Of a stretch of 14,446 nt of DNA, positions 6,939 through 14,002 are shown piece after piece (position 1 is the first letter of the stretch; the number at the start of each line of letters is the position of its first letter). The stretch spans positions 1-14,446 of the forward strand of contig DAOVYA010000013.1 in the NCBI GenBank assembly GCA_030635865.1, written 5' to 3'. This DNA comes from Gammaproteobacteria bacterium (GTDB taxonomy: Bacteria; Pseudomonadota; Gammaproteobacteria; UBA9214). Below the pieces are notes generated by a model. It saw only the letters and a program-made list of their open reading frames with translations. It was not told the DNA's origin and ran no database searches. The position numbers and the translations under genes are program-made.

Positions 6939-7826
6939 ATGAGCCAGAGTGTAAGCATCATCCTGCCGGCAAAAAACGAGGCTGACAACCTGGACAGGTT
7001 ATTGCCGGTACTGCGCAAGAATTTTCCAGAGGAAGAAATCATCGTCGTCAACGACGGCTCAAGCGACAACACCGTGGAAATATGCAACCGACACCAGGTG
7101 ACTGTCATCACGCATGTCTATTCCATGGGCAATGGCGCGGCCATCAAGACCGGCGCCAGAAATGCGAAAGGCGATATCCTGATGTTCATGGATGCAGATG
7201 GCCAGCACAACCCGGATGACATCAACCGACTGCTTGAAAAGATTCATGACGGCTATGATATGGCCGTCGGGGCCAGGCAGATCAATACGCATGCCTCGCT
7301 GCTCAGGAGAATCGGCAATACCATTTACAACAAGCTGGCATCAATCATGACCGGCTACCCGATTGAAGACCTTACTTCGGGCTTTCGTGCTGCAAGGGCC
7401 AGGCATTTCAGGAAGTTTCTTTACCTGCTACCGAACAAGTTCTCCTATCCAACAACCAGCACCATGGCATTTTTTCGTTCCGGTCTGCCGGTAGCCTATG
7501 TTCCGATCAAGGCCATGAACAGGACAGGCGATGGAAAAAGCCATATCAGGCTGTTTCATGACGGGTTCCGGTTCCTGGTTATTATCGTGAAAATCGGTGC
7601 ACTGTTCTCACCCATGCGCTTCTTTCTGCCAATCAGCGGGCTGCTGTTTTTTACCGGCCTTGCCTATTATGGCTACACCTACTACAACTTTGGACGACTG
7701 ACAAACATGACGGCAATTCTTGTCCTGTCGTCACTGTTTACCTTCCTGATCGGCATCGTATCTGAACAAATATCAGCCCTGCACTACAAGGACATACAGG
7801 AAACCAGACGGCGCACAACGCGATAA
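6939..7826 (+). CDS. Polyprenyl-phosphate glycosyltransferase, GT2 family (DPM1/GtrB-like)
   Basis: This is a GT2 enzyme expected to transfer a sugar from a nucleotide donor to polyprenyl phosphate at the inner membrane. The N-terminal GT-A domain shows VSIILPAKNEADNL, the nucleotide-binding VVNDGSSDNT (D39) and the metal-binding DADGQHNP (D85, D87). TSGFRAARAR lies in the mid part. Two hydrophobic helices at about 228-282 anchor the C terminus, as in GtrB and ArnC. AGGAG (6923-6927) precedes the ATG, and the gap from the GT-C gene is three bases, so the two are almost surely in one operon. The pairing suggests a two-step pathway: this protein charges the lipid carrier and the GT-C protein uses it. 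The sugar cannot be deduced from the sequence. Confidence 0.88.
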   Translation: MSQSVSIILPAKNEADNLDRLLPVLRKNFPEEEIIVVNDGSSDNTVEICNRHQVTVITHVYSMGNGAAIKTGARNAKGDILMFMDADGQHNPDDINRLLEKIHDGYDMAVGARQINTHASLLRRIGNTIYNKLASIMTGYPIEDLTSGFRAARARHFRKFLYLLPNKFSYPTTSTMAFFRSGLPVAYVPIKAMNRTGDGKSHIRLFHDGFRFLVIIVKIGALFSPMRFFLPISGLLFFTGLAYYGYTYYNFGRLTNMTAILVLSSLFTFLIGIVSEQISALHYKDIQETRRRTTR

Positions 7827-7846
7827 GCAGTCGTCATACGAATTGA

Positions 7847-8791
7847 ATGAACCAGGAGAACCCGACCCGGGCAGGCCCCGGTTCTGCGGTGCCCATGACC
7901 AACAAACTCTCAATCGTCATACCCGCCTTCAGCGGCCTTGATCAGATCCGGCAGTGTCTGCGATCCCTGGGTGAAAGCAACTACCGGGATTTCGAAATCA
8001 TCCTGGTAGACCATGGTGTCAGCGATGCAATATCGCGATTGGCAAAGGACGAATTCCCCCGGGTCACTTGCCTGCGGGGATCTGCCGATTTCTGGTGGAG
8101 CGGGGCAACCAACCTGGGCGTCCGATATGCGCTGGAGACCGGCAGCCAGTGGCTGATGCTGCTCAACCATGACTGTTATGTCCAGCCGGAGACCGTTGGC
8201 GTTCTATTGAATATGATAAAGAATAATGAGAATTCCCTCATTGCTCCCGTGCAGCATATGTTGCGGGAAAAACGCGATATCGTGGGTATAACAAGTTGCT
8301 TCCTGCTTGGTTTTCCCACCATTATCCCGCCCGCGGCCTGGTACCGGTTGCGCTACCCGGAGGGCCTGGTACCGACACCACTCATTGGCGGTGGCCGTGG
8401 GGTTATGCTCGGCGCTGCCACCTTCCAGCGCGTGGGCATGCTGGACGATGAGCAGCTGCCCCACTATTACGCCGACCACGATTTCTACTTCCGTTGCCGA
8501 CAGGCCGGCCTGCAGCTGTTTATCTGCAGGGATGCCCGGGTCGATATTGATGACACCATGACATCATCTGCCAACCCTGACAGCAGTCTGACCCTGGCAG
8601 GATTTGCGGCCGGTTTGAAAAACAGGGGATCACACCGGAATATCAGGGACCTGCGGATACTGTTTTCCCGGTACTACCCGATACCCGGACTGTCCGGGGT
8701 GGGTGTCGCCCTGAATACGGCGCGCTTCTTTTTTGTATCTCTGGCGGGAAAGTTCCTTGATTTACTGAAAGGCGGCAAGCAAGACAATTGA
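7847..8791 (+). CDS. GT2 family glycosyltransferase, rhamnosyltransferase-like
   Basis: This is a soluble or peripheral GT-A fold transferase. LSIVIPAFSGLDQIRQCL begins the domain. DFWWSGATNLG (from residue 81) is typical of the WbbL-like rhamnosyltransferase group, followed by the metal-binding LNHDC (D109) where LNND or LDDD is usual. YYADHDFYFRCRQAG corresponds to the ED-type acceptor/base region. A start at 7895 (MTNKLSIVIP, residue 17) gives a more usual N terminus, but neither start has a convincing Shine-Dalgarno sequence, so the longer form is kept. It follows the previous GT2 by 20 bases on the same strand and probably adds a further sugar to a glycan. Its stop codon overlaps the start of the tRNA-Phe remnant, so its C-terminal end may have been set by recombination there. 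Confidence 0.85.
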   Translation: MNQENPTRAGPGSAVPMTNKLSIVIPAFSGLDQIRQCLRSLGESNYRDFEIILVDHGVSDAISRLAKDEFPRVTCLRGSADFWWSGATNLGVRYALETGSQWLMLLNHDCYVQPETVGVLLNMIKNNENSLIAPVQHMLREKRDIVGITSCFLLGFPTIIPPAAWYRLRYPEGLVPTPLIGGGRGVMLGAATFQRVGMLDDEQLPHYYADHDFYFRCRQAGLQLFICRDARVDIDDTMTSSANPDSSLTLAGFAAGLKNRGSHRNIRDLRILFSRYYPIPGLSGVGVALNTARFFFVSLAGKFLDLLKGGKQDN

Positions 8792-8835
8792 CTGAAAATC
8801 CCCGTGTCGGCAGTTCGATCCCACCCCTGACCTCA
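8790..8835 (+). pseudogene. tRNA-Phe (GAA) 3' fragment, probable attachment-site footprint
   Basis: TGAAAATCCCCGTGTC (8793-8808) is identical to the corresponding part of the Escherichia coli tRNA-Phe as I recall it. In order, the fragment shows the anticodon loop CTGAAAA with GAA at 8794-8796, the 3' anticodon stem TCCCC, the variable loop GTGTC, the T-stem GGCAG, the T-loop TTCGATC, then CCACC (CTGCC would be needed to pair), CCTGACC as a decayed acceptor strand and TCA where CCA is expected. No 5' half precedes it; the bases before are the end of a glycosyltransferase gene. Tyrosine integrases often recombine in the anticodon loop and duplicate this 3' portion. Positions 8836-8954 after it hold nothing that I can identify. 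Confidence 0.65.
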
Positions 8836-8954
8836 CTGATTCTTTGCGCTGGAGAGGCTTCCAGAACATGGTGAAGAAGGTGTTGGCGCATAACAAACCC
8901 TCCAGGCCAACGTGGTAATCTTTCAGGTTAAGCGGCACAATTCAGACTATCTGC

Positions 8955-9884
8955 ATGGGGATCAAGATGATTGGAAAAATTACAGAAATAATTGACCAGC
9001 CGCAAAGAGACTGCATTTACGATATTCTTCATTATCTTGATTTGGGCCTGTGTCTGGATATTGGAGCAGCAGCAGGACATGTCACCAGAACGCTCTGTCA
9101 TGTTGGCGGGGAAAAAACCAAAGTAGTGGCATTTGAGCCATTCCCTTCCAACCATCAGTACTTTTATGAAACCCTTGAAGAGCTGGATAATGATATCCGT
9201 CTTGTAAAGAAGGCCGTAAGCGATTCTGCAGGAACATCCAGATTTATCGTTGGCTCGGTGGTGCAGGGCACCGAGCCTGGCTGGCAGAAGTATAGCGGGT
9301 ATTCATCAGTTGGTTTCCTGTCCTCTGCTTACGGAGCCAAATATCTGAAGTCAAAAATACAAAGTATTTTTAGTGCTGTTTTCAGGCGCCCGGGCACCCG
9401 AATACTTGATGTAAAAACAACAACCATCGACATGGAATTTCCAAATGAGGAAATTGACTTTATAAAAATGGATGTTCAGGGAGCAGAGGAAAAAGTTCTG
9501 CAGGGAGCAAGCGCGGCGCTTGAGGAAAACAGAATTCATATTTTGTATATTGAATGGTCAGGTGAACAAGGAGTAACAGATATATTGGCCAGTCACGGTT
9601 ATCAAATCTATGATTCAACATACGTGGTTGGGCCAAAAACCTATGATACCCGGCCATTCAAAGACATTGGTTTTCATGATATTACTGAAATTAATTTATC
9701 AACAGGGAAAATAGCCTACGAAATGATTTTGGCGGATGATAATGTTTCACCAACCGAGGCAATTCGTGAGGTTAAGAACCAGGGTTTAGGCTGGATTCAG
9801 ACTGATTTGATTGCAATCAATCCAAACGTAAAAGAACAGTTCCTTGAAGCAACTAAAAAATACATTGAAGAACATTCTGATTAA
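8955..9884 (+). CDS. FkbM family SAM-dependent methyltransferase, AT-rich
   Basis: The FkbM family transfers a methyl group from S-adenosylmethionine, often to a sugar hydroxyl in surface glycans. The SAM-binding motif I is LDIGAAAGHVT (D35, G37), motif II is VVAFEPFPSN (E61), and the family hallmark is IDFIKMDVQGAEEKVLQGA (about 160-180). The C-terminal part (about 215-309) extends past the methyltransferase core and has no motif I know. The reading frame allows a second start at 8967, where GGGG in the preceding codons could serve as ribosome binding site. Base composition is clearly more AT-rich than in the pilin and glycosyltransferase genes, with A/T-ending codons favoured, which suggests a different origin. 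It stands alone on the plus strand and faces the leftward operon. No terminator is visible in 9885-9971. Confidence 0.85.
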   Translation: MGIKMIGKITEIIDQPQRDCIYDILHYLDLGLCLDIGAAAGHVTRTLCHVGGEKTKVVAFEPFPSNHQYFYETLEELDNDIRLVKKAVSDSAGTSRFIVGSVVQGTEPGWQKYSGYSSVGFLSSAYGAKYLKSKIQSIFSAVFRRPGTRILDVKTTTIDMEFPNEEIDFIKMDVQGAEEKVLQGASAALEENRIHILYIEWSGEQGVTDILASHGYQIYDSTYVVGPKTYDTRPFKDIGFHDITEINLSTGKIAYEMILADDNVSPTEAIREVKNQGLGWIQTDLIAINPNVKEQFLEATKKYIEEHSD

Positions 9885-9971
9885 AGTGTTGAGAATGACT
9901 GAATGCAGTATGGTATGAATAGAATCGTACCGACAGTAGCACCTGTGCAACCGGTATTGACGGGAAAAACC

Positions 9972-10781
9972 CTATGACTCCAGAAACGCTTCGAGTGTCT
10001 GCCGTTTAAATACCTCCAGTTCCCCGCCTTCTGTACAGTTCAGTATTTCCCTGTCATGCGCGGCATACATTTGCCGGGCCCTGCCATACCAGACCTCGCT
10101 TTCAAACAGGTCTGGCAGGTGCCATTTTACACCCCCGGCAAAATAACCGGGGTCGAAATGGCTCTCGTCCCGCTCACCTGATATTACCTCCTTGTTAGCG
10201 GCACCTTTCACGGCGAAGGTGTGGTCGGCCCCGACCAGCGCAACACGGCTAAAACCCATATGGAATGCCAGCTGGAACGCCACGCAGGTAACTGTATGCC
10301 CCTGGTTAAGACTGACCGAAACATCCCGGGCGAATTTCTGGTAAGTCGTACTGTGAATAAAGGTTACATTGTTCCGCGCCTTGACAATTCGACTGGTTGC
10401 GGCAGCACTGTCAATAAAAAGGTCAATAGCCGTTGTATTGAAATAATCGGCATTCTGCTCAATAACAAATTTATTGACCGAAACAATACAATCCGGGCGG
10501 AACTCCACCCTGTCAAACAACAGGTTGATTTTATTCAGACCAAAGCAATAGACCCCGGAATCTGCCAGCATGCTGAAATCCACCTTGTTCAGGGACGGCC
10601 CGTTGCAGAGGATGACCGCCTGTTTGCCGGCGTGGCTGTCTCTTGCCTGTATAAGCTTCTTTCTGGAGACGTATGACTGAAAGTGCAGGTCCCAGTAGAG
10701 ACGCTTCAACACCATGCCAAGGGCGTGATAATAGGGATTGACGGTTTTGCGTGTCCTGACCAGCGGATCATCGGGGTCCAT
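9972..10781 (-). CDS. DUF115/MptE-like protein, possible sialyltransferase-fold glycosyltransferase
   Basis: The 269-residue protein carries AVILCNGPSLNKVDF (NGPSLN at 60-65) and, further on, RVALVGADHTF (about 179-189) and ILNCTEGGELEVFKR (about 246-260). These are the marks of the DUF115/MptE-like group, which also occurs in Maf flagellin-glycosylation proteins and is structurally related to GT42 sialyltransferases. That relation is family knowledge. In this operon with a NeuA-like cytidylyltransferase, a role in transferring a CMP-activated sugar is plausible but unproved. No signal peptide or membrane segment is evident. It is the last gene of the leftward operon and starts 11 bases after the SDR gene ends. 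A methyltransferase-like or pterin kinase role cannot be excluded by sequence alone. Confidence 0.75.
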   Translation of the reverse strand: MDPDDPLVRTRKTVNPYYHALGMVLKRLYWDLHFQSYVSRKKLIQARDSHAGKQAVILCNGPSLNKVDFSMLADSGVYCFGLNKINLLFDRVEFRPDCIVSVNKFVIEQNADYFNTTAIDLFIDSAAATSRIVKARNNVTFIHSTTYQKFARDVSVSLNQGHTVTCVAFQLAFHMGFSRVALVGADHTFAVKGAANKEVISGERDESHFDPGYFAGGVKWHLPDLFESEVWYGRARQMYAAHDREILNCTEGGELEVFKRQTLEAFLES

Positions 10782-10792
10782 TGAATTCTCCG

Positions 10793-11545
10793 TTAGCCGG
10801 GGTCATGCAGCCGGGCGCCAATGCCACCGTCAATATTGATTATCGACCCCGTCATAAAGCCGCATTCATCAGACACCAGGAACACTACCATGGCAGCTAT
10901 TTCCTCCGGTGTGGCAAGGCGCCCGGCTGGATGGTATTTTTCCAGTGATGCAAGCCCTGCTGCGTTTCCCCGAAAGCCCTCACGCAACATTTCGGTGTCG
11001 GTGGCTGCCGGCTGGACGGCGTTAACCCTTACCTGTCCTCCCAGATCCACCGCCAGTGCGCGGGTCAGACCCTGCAGGGCAGCCTTGCTGGTTGCGTAGG
11101 AAATAAAGGCCGGTTTTGTCAGTATTGCATGGATACTACCGATATTGACGATGCTGCCCCTGGCCTTTGCCAGCGCGCCCAGGAACAGCCTTGCCAGCAG
11201 CACCGGTGCTGTGACGTTGATATCCAGGGAAACCCGGAAATCTGCCAGATCCAGTTCATCAAGATGCGCAAGTTTTTGTACCGCAGCATTATTTATCAGC
11301 CCCTTTAGTTCCTTGCCGGCCAAAGTTGCATTGACCTCTGCAGCGAAGCTTTCTCCCGGGCCCTCATCAGCAACCATTTCTCCCAGGTCAGCCCGTATAT
11401 ACCGATCACAGTTGTCTGCATCGCCCTCCGCCGCCACATCAGTCGCTATAATGAAATAACCGGCGTTCCGGAAGGAGTTACACAGGGCCCGCCCAATCCC
11501 GCCACAGGCGCCGGTAATCAATACTGCCGGCTGTTTATCCGTCAC
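10793..11545 (-). CDS. SDR family NAD(P)-dependent oxidoreductase
   Basis: This is a classical short-chain dehydrogenase of 250 residues. The cofactor motif is TGACGGIG (11-18), NNAA is at 85-88, and the catalytic triad is S137, Y150 and K154 in SYATSKAA. The C terminus FMTGSIINIDGGIGA is typical of the classical group. The aspartate in IIATDVAAEG at the end of the second strand suggests a preference for NAD. Its start overlaps the stop of the preceding hydroxyacid dehydrogenase as ATGA, which indicates translational coupling. In this context it probably oxidises or reduces a hydroxyl of a sugar or sugar-acid precursor. PtmA of legionaminic acid synthesis is a comparable SDR partner in other organisms, but the substrate here is unknown. 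Confidence 0.9.
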   Translation of the reverse strand: MTDKQPAVLITGACGGIGRALCNSFRNAGYFIIATDVAAEGDADNCDRYIRADLGEMVADEGPGESFAAEVNATLAGKELKGLINNAAVQKLAHLDELDLADFRVSLDINVTAPVLLARLFLGALAKARGSIVNIGSIHAILTKPAFISYATSKAALQGLTRALAVDLGGQVRVNAVQPAATDTEMLREGFRGNAAGLASLEKYHPAGRLATPEEIAAMVVFLVSDECGFMTGSIINIDGGIGARLHDPG

Positions 11546-12483
11546 TGGTCTATACCCAGGAACTCAAACAGTTTTGCGATTGCCCGATCATTCGTTTTCG
11601 CTACGGCATCACTGGTATTCGAGCCATTATGTGATCCAAAGATACAACGTGGCATTTCCCGCAACGGAGAATCGCCCGGCAACGGCTCCTGCTCGAACAC
11701 ATCCAGTGCTGCCGAACAGACATGTCCTGACTGCAGTCCCTCTATCAGGGCCTGTTCATCAATCAAGGGACCCCTTGCGACATTGACCACCCGCACCCCG
11801 GGTTTACACGCTGCTAACGTCTCACGATTGAGCATATGGCGGTTCGCATCATTCATGGAACAGGTAAAAACAAGAAAGTCACACGTTTCCAGCCCGTCAG
11901 GCCATGCACGGAATTCAATACCCGGCCCGCCGTCTGTGCCTGTAAACGCAGGATCATAACACCGGATCGACATATCAGCTGCCAGCAGGCGCTTTGCAGT
12001 ATTCCTGCCGATGTCCCCATACCCGACCAGGCCAACACACTTCCCGGACAGCGATACACCGCGGTTCTTCGGCCATCCTCCCGCGCGAATTTCACGATCG
12101 ATCAGGAATGTCTCGCGTGCCAGGCCGACGATATACCCCAGGGCAATATCGGCAACCTCGCTGCCGAACATATCCGGTGTATTCGTGATCGGTATACCAA
12201 GATCACTGCATGCATCAAAGTCGACATTATCCACGCCGATCCCCCACTTGACCGCAGCCTTCAGGCGGCCTTTTTTCCCCGCTTCAAACACGCGGCGGGT
12301 AGCCGGATCATCACCGATGATCCAGCCGTCATAATCCGGCAGCAAGCTGATTAATTCTTCTTCGGACAGGGTCTGAATTACATCGGGGCAATGTACAGCC
12401 ACCCCCTTTGCTTCAAGCGCCGGCATGAATTGCTCTTTCATCCCCAGCATCGGCGGGCACGTAATCAGGATACTCTGTTCCAC
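11542..12483 (-). CDS. D-2-hydroxyacid dehydrogenase (PGDH-like), NAD-binding
   Basis: The protein belongs to the D-isomer-specific 2-hydroxyacid dehydrogenases, which interconvert 2-hydroxy and 2-keto acids. The catalytic residues R237 (NVARG), E266 (ALDVFEQEP) and H285 (FGSHNGSNT) are all present with normal spacing. The Rossmann motif is GLVGYGDIG (151-159). At 313 residues it lacks the ACT domain of biosynthetic phosphoglycerate dehydrogenases, so a role in serine synthesis is less likely. The conserved histidine lies in SHNGSNT where SHxA/GxxT is common. It overlaps the SDR gene by four bases and starts 12 bases after the FkbM gene. Production of a keto acid precursor for a CMP-sugar acid would fit the operon; this is inference. 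Confidence 0.9.
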   Translation of the reverse strand: MEQSILITCPPMLGMKEQFMPALEAKGVAVHCPDVIQTLSEEELISLLPDYDGWIIGDDPATRRVFEAGKKGRLKAAVKWGIGVDNVDFDACSDLGIPITNTPDMFGSEVADIALGYIVGLARETFLIDREIRAGGWPKNRGVSLSGKCVGLVGYGDIGRNTAKRLLAADMSIRCYDPAFTGTDGGPGIEFRAWPDGLETCDFLVFTCSMNDANRHMLNRETLAACKPGVRVVNVARGPLIDEQALIEGLQSGHVCSAALDVFEQEPLPGDSPLREMPRCIFGSHNGSNTSDAVAKTNDRAIAKLFEFLGIDQ

Positions 12484-12495
12484 AATAATGGTTCC

Positions 12496-13311
12496 TTATA
12501 TATCCACATTGAATTTGCTTTTAAGCATCCTGACAAAGGCAGGACTATACTCCTCCTTCAAGGCAATAAAATTGCCCCAGGCTGAAGGGTCCTCGGTTTC
12601 ACACGGATAGCGCCGGATGCTTCGCCAATGATGCTCTATACCGTACTTCTCAATCGGGTACCATTCACTTAGAAAAACATCATAACCCCGCTTTACGAGG
12701 TGATCACCAAGATCCCTGTAGTCATAACCTATTTGCCTGGTTTTGTTATCTTCAAACTCACATAGAATGGCTTTTGGCGACAGCTGCCCAGGATTACAGC
12801 CTTCAAGCACCCTGAGATCATTTCCCTCTGTATCAATCTTCAGAAAATCAATTTCATCAATTGCATGTTCCCGGGTAAATTTATCCAGGGTACAGGTAGT
12901 GACTTTCTTTACCTCATGATGATTCGGTGTAAACGACAGGAGTGACGAGATTCCAGTGGATTCATCACTTGCATAAAAAGACAATTCAAGGCCATCTTCA
13001 TCAGAAGCCGCGAGCTCATGAAGGTGAAAACCACTGAATTTCTCCTTCAAACCGGTCAGGGCCTCTTTTTTACGTACGTCGGGATCCGGCTCAAATCCGA
13101 AAACAGTCCAGCCAAGCAACAGGAATGGCTGCGCCGACTCGCCAAAGTGTGAACCGACATCAATCATCAGCCCTTCCCTGCCAGACTTTCTGAACAGATA
13201 GAAAACAAGGAGAAGCTCATCAAACCTTCCTGTCAGGAAATACTTGAGGTGCTTGTAGTAGAAGGCCTGGAGCCATTTATATTGCATGACCCTGGCTACC
13301 GGTTTCATCAT
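12496..13311 (-). CDS. FkbM family methyltransferase
   Basis: This is a SAM-dependent methyltransferase with motif I MIDVGSHFGES (aspartate at residue 51 of the form given here), motif II VFGFEPDPDV, and the FkbM hallmark IDFLKIDTEGNDLRVLEG. The frame is open further upstream to an ATG at 13380, but that form would overlap the cytidylyltransferase gene by 65 bases. The double ATG at 13311/13308 lies four bases after that gene's stop codon, with AAGG upstream, and is the more likely start (about 271 residues). It is not a close copy of the plus-strand FkbM gene. Composition is intermediate between that AT-rich gene and the rest. The place in the operon suggests O-methylation of the glycan made here. 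Confidence 0.85.
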   Translation of the reverse strand: MMKPVARVMQYKWLQAFYYKHLKYFLTGRFDELLLVFYLFRKSGREGLMIDVGSHFGESAQPFLLLGWTVFGFEPDPDVRKKEALTGLKEKFSGFHLHELAASDEDGLELSFYASDESTGISSLLSFTPNHHEVKKVTTCTLDKFTREHAIDEIDFLKIDTEGNDLRVLEGCNPGQLSPKAILCEFEDNKTRQIGYDYRDLGDHLVKRGYDVFLSEWYPIEKYGIEHHWRSIRRYPCETEDPSAWGNFIALKEEYSPAFVRMLKSKFNVDI

Positions 13312-13315
13312 TGGT

Positions 13316-13987
13316 TCAGCCTTGCGCCAGCGCTTCAGCCATGTCCCAGTCTTCCTGCTCATCAATATCGATTGATTCATTCCTGGACATCTCGAACATC
13401 ATTGGTTTTTCCCCGATCCTTGCTCTTGTTTTACGAAAGCTTTCCCGCGAGAAAATATACAGGCATGAATTCTCCTCAAACCACGGCTCCAGATCCTGTG
13501 TACGGATCAGATTGTCCGGATCATGGTTTACCGGCGAAAGGTCTGCCCGGTAGAAACGCGTCTGGAATCGGTTCACCGTAAACAGGGAGTCGGACCCGCC
13601 CTCATCTGTAACGAGCCTGTCAAGGGCATGCCTGATTGTAGCTGCGCTCAGGAGCGGGTTCGTTGTATGCGTCATCAGGTACAAATCTGCAGGCTCGGCA
13701 TTTATATCATCCTCCAGGATAAGATTCATACTGGTGAAATCACCAAGCAGTTCTTCCTTCCGGTCCCGCACGAGCACCCTGCTGCCAGCCTGCAGCCCCT
13801 TGTCTTCAAGAATTTTCCTGGCATCTGTATTAATGACTACCAGGTCTATTTCTTCCACCGACAGGAGCGTGTCCAGCACCCACCTGAACAGCGGCTTGCC
13901 AGCCAGTTCCCTGAAATTTTTGCCACTGACCCTTTCGCTATGGGCCTTCATTGGCAGCAACGCCACAATCCGTTTACCCCGGTACAC
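13316..13987 (-). CDS. Acylneuraminate cytidylyltransferase family protein (NeuA-like CMP-sugar synthetase)
   Basis: This family activates a 2-keto sugar acid, or a related sugar, by transfer of CMP from CTP. The nucleotide-binding start is LLPMKAHSERVSGKNFRELAGKPLF split as LLPMKAHSERVSGKN (10-24) and ELAGKPL (27-33), a variant of the IPARGGSKRIPGKN pattern. MTHTTNPLLS (105-114) replaces the usual LQPTSPL. SIDIDEQEDW (205-214) gives the C-terminal metal-binding acidic residues. At 223 residues it is a single-domain form without a phosphatase or hydrolase extension. The start codon is GTG at 13987, supported by GAGGG eight bases upstream; the nearby ATG at 14000 is in another frame. No NeuB-like synthase is in the window, so the sugar is unknown. 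Confidence 0.88.
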   Translation of the reverse strand: MYRGKRIVALLPMKAHSERVSGKNFRELAGKPLFRWVLDTLLSVEEIDLVVINTDARKILEDKGLQAGSRVLVRDRKEELLGDFTSMNLILEDDINAEPADLYLMTHTTNPLLSAATIRHALDRLVTDEGGSDSLFTVNRFQTRFYRADLSPVNHDPDNLIRTQDLEPWFEENSCLYIFSRESFRKTRARIGEKPMMFEMSRNESIDIDEQEDWDMAEALAQG

Positions 13988-14002
13988 GCTGGACCCTCAT
14001 GG

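Noticed and set aside
8836..8954. Remnant of a transposase or other coding sequence after the tRNA fragment
   Set aside because: Short open stretches exist, but none shows a motif I can recognise. A small hairpin at 8849-8864 is not enough to name an element.
11836..12354. A 172-codon open frame on the plus strand
   Set aside because: It is opposite the D-2-hydroxyacid dehydrogenase gene, which has all catalytic residues. The antisense frame reflects codon composition.
13312..13380. Longer start of the minus-strand FkbM gene at 13380
   Set aside because: It would overlap the preceding gene by 65 bases, while a double ATG lies four bases after that gene's stop codon.
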